Positions 23,510 through 31,724 of a stretch of 48,463 nucleotides of DNA are shown one piece after another. Position numbers and translations under genes: made by a program. The first letter of the stretch is position 1, and every line of letters starts with the position of its first letter. The notes beneath the pieces are model-generated. The model saw nothing but the letters and a program-made list of their open reading frames with translations, had not been told where the DNA came from and made no database searches. The DNA lies in contig CAYGZA010000008.1 in NCBI GenBank assembly GCA_964354135.1, forward strand, positions 1 to 48,463. Reading direction: 5' to 3'. The stretch comes from CAYGZA01 sp964354135. GTDB taxonomy: Bacteria; Planctomycetota; Planctomycetia; Pirellulales; Thermoguttaceae.

Positions 23510-24219
23510 CGCGATCTGGGGTCCCCCTGAACGATTCTGTCGATGAGCTTTCGCTTGGTGAGGCCGGCCGCCTTCGCCGCCTCGGCCAAGCGTTTCCTGC
23601 CCTCAGCATTGAGCACCAAGGTGCCCAAGGCGCCCTGGAACGTGAGCGAGCGAATGTTGGCCTCGCCCACAAGATCCGCAAGCCGCGGGCGCAGCGCCTT
23701 GAGATTGCGGGGAGCCGTTGGAACTGGAAAGTATGCAATGTACTCCTTGATGTTTCGTGAGGACTTGACACGCTCGACCACTTCACGGATGTCGAGAATG
23801 CGTGCCGATCGTCGTAAAGCAACAACTGCCCGAACGTCGTCGGAATCGAGTTCACCCGCCGCTACAAGAGTGGCAACCAGGTATTGCTCGGATGGAGGAA
23901 GCTTGCTAAGGCGGTGCGCCACGTCTACTCTGTCAATCTTGCGCTGAGCAACCAGCTTCTTCACCTTGGGCGACAGGTCGTTGACGGTAGCAAACTGACG
24001 CAGCATCTCCTCCGACAAACGAATGCGTTCGGCCACCGCCCTCAGACTCCCGAGTCCGCGCCGGGCAATGTCGAGCCACTGAGCGACTTCGACCAAGCTC
24101 AGCTTCCGCCGGACACGCCTCCGATCGCGCTCTCCCGTGTTGGCCATCAAGGCACCAAGCGCCTCGTCAAGTTCACGTTTGCTTCGCTTGCCTGGCTTTC
24201 CGGGGTCACTGCTGCCCAT
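23506..24219 (-). CDS. ParB-HTH-like protein without N-terminal ParB domain
   Basis: A 237-aa basic protein. Residues ~58-80 (SLRAVAERIRLSEEMLRQF) form an HTH, and ~81-135 (DLSPKVKKLVAQRKID, LPPSEQYLVATLV, LDSDDVRAVVALR) follow the pattern of the ParB/KorB DNA-binding helical domain. The N-terminal CTP-binding/Srx domain is absent. The C-terminal part ends with an HTH-like LAEAAKAAGLTKRKLIDRI. It overlaps the upstream ParB-domain gene by 14 bases. Likely a DNA-binding partner in the module; no named family recalled. Confidence 0.6.
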   Translation of the reverse strand: MGSSDPGKPGKRSKRELDEALGALMANTGERDRRRVRRKLSLVEVAQWLDIARRGLGSLRAVAERIRLSEEMLRQFATVNDLSPKVKKLVAQRKIDRVDVAHRLSKLPPSEQYLVATLVAAGELDSDDVRAVVALRRSARILDIREVVERVKSSRNIKEYIAYFPVPTAPRNLKALRPRLADLVGEANIRSLTFQGALGTLVLNAEGRKRLAEAAKAAGLTKRKLIDRIVQGDPRSR

Positions 24220-25075
24220 TCATGAACCCTTTGTCTGAGAGCCATTCCTTCAAGGCGCGAGAGGCCGCCTCCTCCTCACTCAGGTTGAGCTTCTCTGCGG
24301 CCTTGGTGAGCGCCTTGCGCACATTCTCAGGGAGGTTGACAATGATAGTCGGTTCCAGCTTGGGTTCCAGCGCTTCTTCGACCACTTTCTTTGGGGCGGC
24401 ATTCGGGTGCGCAGTGCCGTACTCCACCATGCGCTTCTTCTGGTAACTCGTGAGTTCGTACTGCTTCATAAAACGCAAGAGCTCATCTGCCTTCTTGGTG
24501 TCACCGCCCGCAGCCTCAAGAGCGCGTTCGGCATCAACGGGCAAGACGTTGCCCGATCTAAGCTTCTTCTTCGTCTCTTCGGAGGCTCGTTCCTCGATCC
24601 GTATGTACTGCCGCACCTTCCTCAACGACATGCCCGTTTCTTCCGCGACCTTGCGATCATTACGATGAAAGTGCCTGTAAAGAGAGGTCACCGCATCGGC
24701 TGCATCCGCGTAGGTGAGTTGGACACGGTGCATGTTCTCAACCAAGGAACGCAGCATTGCTTGCGTGTCATCGAGCGGTCCCGCGAATACCGCTCGGATT
24801 CTCGGTTTGCGTAGCTCCTGGTGCGCCTTGAACCGTCTCTGTCCGATAATCAGTTCGTACGGCGTCGGGTCCTCGAGGCGACCTCGCAAGACGACCGGCT
24901 GGAGTAGCCCGTACTTCTTGATGCTGTTTTTCAGATCCTCCAGCTCTTTGTCCGCTTGCTGGTGTCTGACATTCTCGGCGCTGAGTCGGATATCAGACAT
25001 CTCGATCTCATGTATCTTTTCGGCCGCATGGTTTCCCTTCGCCGTCGTTGACTCCTCAACGCACGGTTGCGACAC
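24206..25075 (-). CDS. ParB/Srx-domain protein (IbrB-like)
   Basis: A 289-aa protein, first gene of the operon. The ParB N-terminal domain shows ENVR (34-37), GLLQP (56-60) and the GQRR box (78-81; GERR in classical ParB). An HTH follows (VAEETGMSLRKVRQYIRIEE). The C-terminus (IIVNLPENVRKALTKAAEKL and onward) looks like a ribbon-helix-helix. Sequence between looks like the KorB helical region. It is not a chromosome-partition ParB, since no ParA is adjacent. The nearest known context is IbrB beside IbrA. GTG 25075 is taken as start without a good ribosome site; ATG at 25000 is an alternative. Confidence 0.78.
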   Translation of the reverse strand: MSQPCVEESTTAKGNHAAEKIHEIEMSDIRLSAENVRHQQADKELEDLKNSIKKYGLLQPVVLRGRLEDPTPYELIIGQRRFKAHQELRKPRIRAVFAGPLDDTQAMLRSLVENMHRVQLTYADAADAVTSLYRHFHRNDRKVAEETGMSLRKVRQYIRIEERASEETKKKLRSGNVLPVDAERALEAAGGDTKKADELLRFMKQYELTSYQKKRMVEYGTAHPNAAPKKVVEEALEPKLEPTIIVNLPENVRKALTKAAEKLNLSEEEAASRALKEWLSDKGFMNGQQ

Positions 25076-25356
25076 GACTACGCAGTCTCGTCTGCATCGC
25101 GCGGGGGGCTCCCCGCCCCGCAGACAAGGTTGGGCTTAGCCGACACCATAGCCAACTCAGGCCGGCCCGTCAAGCCAGCCGTGGCGCGAGTGCCCCTGGC
25201 TTCTTGTCAGCCAGTGTCTTGCTCGAACCGGGTTCGCGCCACGTCCTCTGGCCGGCAAGCGGCCAGTGCCGCCCTGCCACACACGGGCGACGCCCACGCG
25301 GCCGATCTTCCCGCGTGGCGTTCGGCCCCAGGAGCAGGCTTCGATTGTACGGGCGA
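25076..25356. other. Intergenic gap upstream of the ParB operon
   Basis: About 280 bases between the 5' end of the four-gene operon and the 3' end of the truncated carboxypeptidase gene. It contains several GC-rich inverted words (for example GGGGGCTCCCCGCCCC near 25105) and no visible gene. The operon promoter should lie here, but no convincing hexamer pair was found. Confidence 0.4.
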
Positions 25357-26082
25357 CTACGGCCGTACCTCGCGCCGGTCCGAGCCGCCTTTCACCGAGC
25401 GCACGGAAACGGTGTACGGGCCCTCGCCGCGGACCAGCCAGCGGACGTACATGGCGCTCATCCCCGGGATCGTGGCGATCCGCATCTCGGCCGGCCGCCG
25501 CTTCTGCTCCGCGGCGTTCTCGAAGAACGGGTTATCGGCCGCCAGCCCGAGCACCACCTTGAGGTCTTTGCCTTCGATCGTCGCCAGGTCGGGCGGCGTG
25601 ATCTTGTTCCTCACGTCCACGGCCGCGTGCGTCGGCGTGACCTTCGCATTGGCGACCGCGGCCGTCACCTCGATCAGCCCGCCCGGCACGCGCCGGGCCG
25701 CGACCGACTGGAGCGCGACCTTCGGCATCTGGTCGGCGTGATAGAGCGTAAAGGCCATGTTGCGGTGGCATTCCTCTTCCAGGAGGAACGAAGGCGGCTG
25801 CCGCCCCCAGTTCTTCTTCATCCCGCCGACCTCGATCTTGCCGAACTGCGGGTGTACGACCTCGTGCCAGGGCACGGTCCCCTCGCTGAAGAGCAGGTAC
25901 TTGTCGAACGCGGCGTAATCCTCCCGACCGGGCCCCTCTTGCGCCTTGCGGAACAGGTTGAAGGGCGTCCAGAGCTCGTTGACGAAACAGAAGACCCCCT
26001 GCATCCCGAAGACCCATTCCGACTCGCCGCCGTAGACCTCGTAAAGGCCCGTGGACGTTTCCAGGTACTTGTAGCCGGGCAA
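25357..26082 (-). pseudogene. M14 zinc carboxypeptidase, 5'-truncated
   Basis: The 241 residues match the C-terminal part of an exported M14 peptidase: YEVYGGESEWVFGMQGVFCFVNELW contains the region of the catalytic Glu, followed by a TFN-type C-terminal beta-domain. The zinc ligands HxxE and His, which lie several hundred residues earlier in intact proteins, are missing. The only start is a weak TTG, and homology runs right up to the damaged REP copy at 26099. It is therefore a 5'-deleted gene whose break coincides with the repeat. Confidence 0.72.
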
Positions 26083-26098
26083 GCAGCCTCGCCAATCC

Positions 26099-26120
26099 GA
26101 CTTCCGAAGTCTTGAAGACT
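26099..26120. repeat. REP palindrome, truncated copy 5
   Basis: The left 22 bases of the palindrome (GACTTCCGAAGTC and centre TTGAA, then GACT) are intact; the rest of the right arm is replaced by CCGACGGGG, the start of another repeat. Confidence 0.8.
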
Positions 26121-26124
26121 CCGA

Positions 26125-26208
26125 CGGGGTGGCTCACAGCAAAGCGAAGCGGTGCCCCAGAACGCCGTCAGACTGGGGCTTCGCTGCGCTCAGCCGCCAG
26201 CCACCCCG
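26125..26208. repeat. Nested inverted repeat
   Basis: Outer arms CGGGGTGGCT (26125-26134) and AGCCACCCCG (26199-26208) are perfect reverse complements. Inner arms around GCGAAGC...GCCCCAG (26144-26160) and CTGGGGCTTCGC (26173-26184) pair with a small bulge. The element fills the space between the truncated M14 gene and nagB. Confidence 0.75.
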
Positions 26209-26217
26209 CGTCGAACG

Positions 26218-27003
26218 TCAGCGGCCGACCTCCAACGACCGGCGAGCTTGCTCCAAGTATCGGTAATTCGACTTGAAATGGAGGCACGAAGCCGCCGCCT
26301 CGTCCACCAGGAACGTGACCTTGTGGTGGACCTGCAGCGCACTAGCCGGGCACATCGCGGAAACGGGCCTCTCGATCGCTCGGGCCACGGCCTCGGCCTT
26401 CTGGATTCCGCATGCCAGCACCAGGATCTTGCGGCAATCGATGATTGTGGCGATACCCGCCGTAAGCGCTCTGCAAGGGACATCGCCAGTGCCGCCGAAG
26501 AACCGCGCGTTCGCTTGCCGCGTGCTTTCGGTGAGCATGGCAACGTGCGTCCGAGACGTCAAATTGGCTGGCGGCTCGTTAAAGGCAATGTGAGCGTTGC
26601 GGCCAAGCCCCAGAACCGCCAAATCGACGCCGCCGGCCTCGGCGATCTTCTGCTCGAAGTCCCGGCACTCCTTGGCCAAATTCGCAGCGTTGCCGTCGAG
26701 TAAATGGGCGTTAATCGGCGGAAGGTCGACGTGGCAGAAGAACCTATCTTGCATGTAGCAGTGGTAGCTTTGTGGGTGCTCCACGCTAAGGCCAACGTAC
26801 TCGTCGAGATTGAATGTCGTGACTCGCGCGAAAGTCACACGGCCCTGCGAATACGCACGGGCCAAGTGCTCGTACATCGCCTCGGGCGTTCCTCCCGTCG
26901 GAAGCATTAGAACAGCCTTTGGATTCCGCGCCACCTCATCCTGCACGATCTTGGCTGCCTCGCAACCCATTACCTGCTCGCTCGCGACGATTTTCACTCG
27001 CAT
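26218..27003 (-). CDS. nagB: Glucosamine-6-phosphate deaminase (NagB-like)
   Basis: A 261-aa protein, the usual NagB length. LPTGGTPEAMYEHL, the catalytic acidic loop in NLDEYVGL, and the signature LGLGRNAHIAFNEP with the ring-opening His are visible. It should convert GlcN-6-P to Fru-6-P plus ammonia. ATG 27003 has AAGGAGGT nine bases upstream. It follows the PIG-L deacetylase gene by 21 bases, suggesting a deacetylation-deamination route for amino sugars. Confidence 0.92.
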   Translation of the reverse strand: MRVKIVASEQVMGCEAAKIVQDEVARNPKAVLMLPTGGTPEAMYEHLARAYSQGRVTFARVTTFNLDEYVGLSVEHPQSYHCYMQDRFFCHVDLPPINAHLLDGNAANLAKECRDFEQKIAEAGGVDLAVLGLGRNAHIAFNEPPANLTSRTHVAMLTESTRQANARFFGGTGDVPCRALTAGIATIIDCRKILVLACGIQKAEAVARAIERPVSAMCPASALQVHHKVTFLVDEAAASCLHFKSNYRYLEQARRSLEVGR

Positions 27004-27024
27004 GGCTGCGAACCTCCTTCAAGT

Positions 27025-28032
27025 CTACCGGGGCTTCTTTCCGGGAACGGATTGATTTCCATTCGACGATCGTTTGGTAAAGGTGCCGGCGCCACGCACG
27101 CCACAATTCCGCGGCGACCTAGAACACTGGGGCTGTTGCACCGGAATAAGTTCGTCCGGGTCGAGTAGCCCTGCGAGCAGGCCCTTGACCACGACAATCG
27201 GGTCGTCGAGTCGGGGCCTCTCCGGGTCGAACTCGTCGATGCGGAAAAGCTCGCCTCCCTCCATCCCAGACGGGATCGTTTCGACGCCCCCGACGTGATG
27301 TCCGTGGAGGAGCTGCCCTGCGATGCTCAGGACAGCGCGATCCATTGATCGGACATGCTCGCGGTAGTCCGCCGCCAGTTGTTGACTCGCGTGGGCGCTA
27401 CACCCCAGGTACTTCTGATCCGCGGTACTCTTGGAAAAGAGATGGATAGCGTTGGGCAACAAGGAGCCCCAAACCGCCGCGTAGCTGACCACGGGCAGGT
27501 CACGTCCCAGGACGTACAACGCTTCCGCGAGAACCCCCCGGGCGGTGCGGTGCGCGACGTGGAGGTCATCCTCTCCATTGCACACGATTGCCCCCGGATT
27601 GCACCGGGTCAGCTCGTCGCAAACTATCGCCACGTCTTCGTCCGCGTAGTCGTATTCGACGTAGTAAGAGGGGAGATATAGCCGCACTGCTTCGGTGCCC
27701 CAGATATCGGTCATCAGCCTGAATTCGTCGTCGCGGATCAGTTTCCGCCGCTCCATGGGGATTTCGTCGGGCCAGCCTGACGAGCGCTCCCCACTAAACA
27801 CGACCACGTGTTGGACGGGCAGCCCCAGGCGTTTGATGTCGATGCCAAGTGACGCGGCCTTGAACCCGCCATCATCGTTGTGGCTCCCGACAATCCAGAG
27901 TGGCCGGTCGCGCGACAAGTTCGGGACGAGAAACGGCACCAACTCACGCAGTTTGTGACGCTGCCTCTTGAGTCGCGCCAACCGCCGGAGATGTTGAACC
28001 ACCCGGCGCTGTTCAGCATGAATAGACGACAT
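27025..28032 (-). CDS. PIG-L/LmbE-family deacetylase paired with NagB
   Basis: A 335-aa protein with the PIG-L fold. The zinc-site motif HPDDE appears as SHNDDG, and the distal HxxH appears as DLHVAH. GVFSGER-like and GAIVCNGEDDLH segments complete the site. NagB-PIG-L pairings or fusions are common in Bacteroidota and planctomycetes. The final ~35 residues (Cys, Arg, Lys rich) look non-conserved. ATG 28032 is preferred over GTG 28038 because of the GGGGGA site seven bases upstream. Likely an N-acetyl-amino-sugar deacetylase. Confidence 0.8.
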   Translation of the reverse strand: MSSIHAEQRRVVQHLRRLARLKRQRHKLRELVPFLVPNLSRDRPLWIVGSHNDDGGFKAASLGIDIKRLGLPVQHVVVFSGERSSGWPDEIPMERRKLIRDDEFRLMTDIWGTEAVRLYLPSYYVEYDYADEDVAIVCDELTRCNPGAIVCNGEDDLHVAHRTARGVLAEALYVLGRDLPVVSYAAVWGSLLPNAIHLFSKSTADQKYLGCSAHASQQLAADYREHVRSMDRAVLSIAGQLLHGHHVGGVETIPSGMEGGELFRIDEFDPERPRLDDPIVVVKGLLAGLLDPDELIPVQQPQCSRSPRNCGVRGAGTFTKRSSNGNQSVPGKKPR

Positions 28033-28418
28033 TTTCACTTCCCCCTTTCAGTTGCTGCTCGACGGGCTTCGCGGCGAACCCGCTGGGAGCCGACTCTCGG
28101 GCCTTGCCTCTGTACCCATCGCCACGTGACCTGATAGAATTGCCACTGGAATGGGTGCAATTGTTCCCAAAGGCAGCGCCGGCGAAGCCGCCGACGAGGT
28201 AACACCGCTGGTTCTGCCGTTGCCGGAACTGCGCCTTGGTTGGGGCGGCAAGCGGCGGGAAAGCCGCTGGCAGCCGCCAAACCTGCTGTGATCGTATCTG
28301 CGCTGTCGCTGTAAGTCAATGCACTGTAAGAACTTACGGCGCGTAGTCCGCGCAGTCAAAGCGCGTTTACCGCGCGTTCGTCCCCCGTTAACCGCGCGTG
28401 CGAAGAAGGGAGAAGGCA
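28033..28418. other. Divergent intergenic region
   Basis: About 385 bases between the leftward PIG-L gene and the rightward HTH gene. The right part holds the CGCGCG-centred direct repeats at 28334-28402, listed separately. The left ~250 bases show only GC-rich inverted words (CCGGCGAAGCCGCC near 28180 and GCGGCAAGCGG near 28248) with no gene. Confidence 0.45.
28334..28402 (+). promoter_or_regulatory. Direct-repeat cluster, candidate operator for the HTH gene
   Basis: Three related words: TTACGGCGCGTAG (28334-28346), TTTACCGCGCGTTCG (28366-28380) and TTAACCGCGCGTGCG (28388-28402). The last two are 22 bases apart, two helical turns. They lie just ahead of the GTG at 28419. Autoregulation by the HTH protein is an inference. 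Confidence 0.45.
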
Positions 28419-29420
28419 GTGAGCAGCTCGAGGAGGCTCCCAAGGAAGAGGAAGAGGGGAGTTCGCGGGGACCTACTCGACCTTCGGGTGTCAGCAGGTT
28501 ACGACAGCCAGATTGAATTTCATAAGAGGAGCAAGATCGGGATTAAGGTGATCCAACAAGCTGAGACGGGGGAGGCCACGCCGGCAACACTCCGGAAGAT
28601 CGCGGCGTTTCTCATCAAGAAGGCCGCTTACGATCCTGTCACGAAAAGACTCTTCGATGGGAGGTGGGAGTCCCTGCTACTCCCGGAAGATGTTGGGAGT
28701 TCAATCGAATCCTCCGAAAGCTCAAAGCCGCTTTCGCTTTCCGCGTCGTTGGTCCATGTGGGTGAGAGCCTGAATCGCGACGAAGAAGAGGGCGCCCGAG
28801 TGGCCGGCCCGCCGGAAGATGCCGCCGAAGCCGGTGCGTTCGCCTGGCCTAAGAAGGAGCCTGTCACACTCCTCGGGCGCTTCTATCGGGCGGCGCCCCA
28901 CTTCGCTCGCGAATGTCTTTCTCGCGCTCCGCACACGCAAAAACTGCGTCTGCGTTGGCTGGGCATGGCAATGCAGTTCGGCGGCCCGTTCTTGCCGGAC
29001 CTTCTTCGCCGGATAACCGAGAGCGCCTCGGAGTGCGAAATCGAACTTCTGATCGCGATGCTCGATCCGGACTGGATTGCCCTCCGCGATTTCCATCCAG
29101 ATTGGTCAGGGCAAGCTAAAACCTACTATGAGTCCTTGAACCGACACCGCGAAGCTTTTTCTCACGGGGAAGGGAAGAACGTTTCAATCACGATCTGCCG
29201 ATACCAATACATTCCGACTTTGCACGGTTTTGTCATTGACGACTCGTTGTTCTACATCAGTATTTGTTCGTGGTTCAACAACATGCTCCAAGGCGGCGAA
29301 AACGTGTACGCCCTCGTCCGCCCAGGCGAAGGACGCGAGTTCGATAACCGCATGGCGCACGCGTTCAACGGATGGTTCGAGTATGCGTTCGGTTTCGAGC
29401 GACGCCAGAAGGCCCCGTAA
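28419..29420 (+). CDS. XRE-type HTH protein with C-terminal sensor-like domain
   Basis: A 333-aa protein. After a very basic N-terminus (RRLPRKRKRG), residues ~20-65 follow the XRE/Cro pattern (from RVSAGYDSQIEFHKRSKIG to the recognition helix and LRKIAAFL). An acidic linker follows. The C-terminal ~170 residues (LRWLGMAMQFGGPFLPDLL; TICRYQYIPTLHGFVIDD; FYISICSWFNN) resemble the PLD-like/DUF5919-type domains found behind HTH domains, but the PLD HxK motif is not intact, so I infer a ligand- or signal-sensing role. GTG 28419 has AAGGGAG six bases upstream. No operon partner. Confidence 0.55.
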   Translation: MSSSRRLPRKRKRGVRGDLLDLRVSAGYDSQIEFHKRSKIGIKVIQQAETGEATPATLRKIAAFLIKKAAYDPVTKRLFDGRWESLLLPEDVGSSIESSESSKPLSLSASLVHVGESLNRDEEEGARVAGPPEDAAEAGAFAWPKKEPVTLLGRFYRAAPHFARECLSRAPHTQKLRLRWLGMAMQFGGPFLPDLLRRITESASECEIELLIAMLDPDWIALRDFHPDWSGQAKTYYESLNRHREAFSHGEGKNVSITICRYQYIPTLHGFVIDDSLFYISICSWFNNMLQGGENVYALVRPGEGREFDNRMAHAFNGWFEYAFGFERRQKAP

Positions 29421-29482
29421 GCGCCCGGCGTTCAGGCCCCGGTTGAGCCGAGCGAGAACGCCGCACTCGCGGCCTCCGTTGC

Positions 29483-29507
29483 GGCTCGGCAGGAGCCTCG
29501 CCCTCCC
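29483..29507 (-). repeat. GEAPAEP-type dispersed repeat, copy 4
   Basis: A 25-bp unit starting GGCTCGGCAGGAGCC and ending GCCCTCCC, the inverted orientation. It lies about 100 bases before the sulfatase start. Confidence 0.75.
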
Positions 29508-29608
29508 GAAACAGGGCAAGTCGGTGTAGAATGGGCGCCGTCATCCGAAACGCCGTCATCCGAAAGCGGCCAACGCGGCGACCCTCTCTGCCGAAAGGTG
29601 TTCGGACT

Positions 29609-31492
29609 ATGAACGGGAAGACCCTTGTCGGGACGTTCGTTTTCGCGGTGCTCGCGGGCGCGGGTTGGACGGCCGCGTCGGGCGCGGACGAGAAGACCCC
29701 TCGGCGGCCCAACATCCTCTGGATCACCTGCGAGGACATGAGCCCCAACCTCGGTTGTTTCGGCGACCGCTTCGCGGTCACTCCCCACCTGGATCGCCTT
29801 GCGGCCGAGGGCGTGCGGTACACCGACGCCTTCTCCACGGCCGGCGTCTGCGCCCCGGCCCGCTCGACGATCATCATGGGCGTTTATCCGCCGGCGATAG
29901 GCACCCACCACATGCGGTGCACCGGCACGCTGCCCGAGTACGTCAAGTGCTTTCCGGAGTACCTTCGCGGCGCCGGCTACTACTGCACGAACAACAACAA
30001 GGAAGACTACAACTTCCGGACGCCCAAGACGGCCTGGGACGAGTCGAGCCGCAAGGCCCATTGGCGCCACCGCAAGCCCGGCCAGCCGTTCTTCGCAGTG
30101 TTCAACCTCCTCGTGACGCACGAGAGCCAGATCCGCGTGCCGGACAAGCAGTACCTCAAAAACACCTCGCGGCTGACCGCAGACCAGCGCCACGATCCGG
30201 CCAAGACGCCCGTGCCGCCCTATCATCCCGATGCGTCCGAGGTCCGAAAAGACTGGGCCCGCTACTACGACAACATCACGGCCATGGACTACCAGGCCGG
30301 CGATTTGCTTGCCGAGCTGGAGCGTGAAGGGCTGGCCGAGGAGACGATCGTCTTCTTCTATTCCGACCACGGGGCGGGAATGCCGCGATCGAAGCGCTGG
30401 CTCTACGACTCCAGCCTGCACGTCCCGCTGATCGTCCGCTTTCCCAGGAAGTTCCAGCACCTGGCCCCCGGCAAGCCGGGGACCGGCGTCGACCGGCTCG
30501 TGAGTTTCGTCGACTTAGGCCCGACGGTGCTCAGCCTGGCGGGCGTGAAAATGCCGCCGCACGTGCACGGCAAGCCCTTCCTCGGCGGCCAGGCGGTCGA
30601 GCCCCGCGCGTACGTTTTCGGCCACCGCGACCGCATGGACGAGCGCTACGACATGTGCCGGGCGGTACGCGACAAGCGGTATCTCTACATCCGCAACTAC
30701 ATGCCGCACCTGCCGTGGTTCCACAACCAGCACATCGACTATCTCTACCAGATGCCCACGATGCAGGTCTGGCAGCGCTTGGCCGACGAGGGATCGCTGA
30801 GCGGGCCTTCCGCCGTTTTCATGGCGAAGACCAAGCCGGCGGAGGAGCTCTACGACTGCCAAGCCGACCCGCACAACGTGCGCAACCTTGCCGGCTCTGC
30901 GGAACATCGTGAGGTGCTCCGGCGGCTGCGGCAGGTCCACGAGCAATGGATGACCGAGATCGTCGATTTGGGCCTCCTGTCGGAGGCCGAGCTGCACAGC
31001 CGGTTCGGCGGCAAACCCCCGTTCGACGCGGTCCGTCGCGACCCGCGCCTCTATCCGCAGGCACGTCTCCTGGAGGCGGCCAAGGTGGCCGGCCGGATGG
31101 ATCCCGGCTCCCTCGCCAAGCTTGTCGAGCTATTGAGCGACGAAGACTCGGCGGCCCGCTCCTGGGGAGCGACGGGCCTTCTCGCACTCGGGGAGCAGGC
31201 CGGGCCGGCGGCTGGAGACTTGAGCAAGGCCCTGCGCGACCCCGCCCCAAGCGTCCGGGTGGTTGCAGCGGAAGCGTTGTGCCGCTTGGGCCAACACGAC
31301 AAGGCCCTGCCCGTGCTCGCCGATGCGCTCAAGAACGAGAACCCTTGGGTGCGGCTGGCGGCGGCCAACGTGCTGGATCGGTTGGGCGAGCGTGCCCGAG
31401 GGGCGTTGCCCAACTTGGAGCAGGCCGCCGGCGACAGCAACGACTACGTTCTCCGGGTCCTCGATCACGCCCTGAGCAAGCTGAAACAATAG
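29609..31492 (+). CDS. Formylglycine sulfatase with C-terminal HEAT repeats
   Basis: A 627-aa exported sulfatase. Signal peptide: LVGTFVFAVLAGAGW. The metal-binding start PNILWITCEDMSPNLGCFGD is followed by the formylglycine motif C81-A-P-A-R. Later motifs include NITAMDYQAGDLL and YSDHGAGMPRSKRWLYD (typically DHG and a Lys). The last ~110 residues (DPGSLAKLVELLSDEDSAARSWG; DPAPSVRVVAAEALCRLG) are HEAT-like repeats, an extension common in planctomycete sulfatases. It is expected to cleave sulfate esters from polysaccharides in the periplasm and needs a formylglycine-generating enzyme, not seen here. ATG 29609 chosen, with AAAGGTG upstream. Confidence 0.92.
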   Translation: MNGKTLVGTFVFAVLAGAGWTAASGADEKTPRRPNILWITCEDMSPNLGCFGDRFAVTPHLDRLAAEGVRYTDAFSTAGVCAPARSTIIMGVYPPAIGTHHMRCTGTLPEYVKCFPEYLRGAGYYCTNNNKEDYNFRTPKTAWDESSRKAHWRHRKPGQPFFAVFNLLVTHESQIRVPDKQYLKNTSRLTADQRHDPAKTPVPPYHPDASEVRKDWARYYDNITAMDYQAGDLLAELEREGLAEETIVFFYSDHGAGMPRSKRWLYDSSLHVPLIVRFPRKFQHLAPGKPGTGVDRLVSFVDLGPTVLSLAGVKMPPHVHGKPFLGGQAVEPRAYVFGHRDRMDERYDMCRAVRDKRYLYIRNYMPHLPWFHNQHIDYLYQMPTMQVWQRLADEGSLSGPSAVFMAKTKPAEELYDCQADPHNVRNLAGSAEHREVLRRLRQVHEQWMTEIVDLGLLSEAELHSRFGGKPPFDAVRRDPRLYPQARLLEAAKVAGRMDPGSLAKLVELLSDEDSAARSWGATGLLALGEQAGPAAGDLSKALRDPAPSVRVVAAEALCRLGQHDKALPVLADALKNENPWVRLAAANVLDRLGERARGALPNLEQAAGDSNDYVLRVLDHALSKLKQ

Positions 31493-31724
31493 CGGACCCG
31501 GCGCCGGACAGCATCTCAGTACAGGTCGCTCGATATGACTCATATTGAGGGTACAACCCTCTCCTGTGATCCTACCTTGCCAGCCGCCCCCCCTCGAATG
31601 GCAAGCCATAGCCGGATTTCTCGTGGGCCGGACCAGGGTGCGTCTCGCCGAACTCGGGTTGCGGCACTTATACTAGGCGCCAGAGATTTGGGCCACATCG
31701 AACCACACCGGGCGCTTGCCTACC

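Noticed and set aside
24206..25075. Chromosome partition ParB
   Set aside because: No ParA next to it, the box is GQRR instead of GERR, and it is in an operon with a PAPS-reductase-like gene.
31660..31680. TATACT at 31669-31674 as a promoter for the acyl-ACP reductase fusion
   Set aside because: No acceptable -35 hexamer at 16-18 bases upstream.
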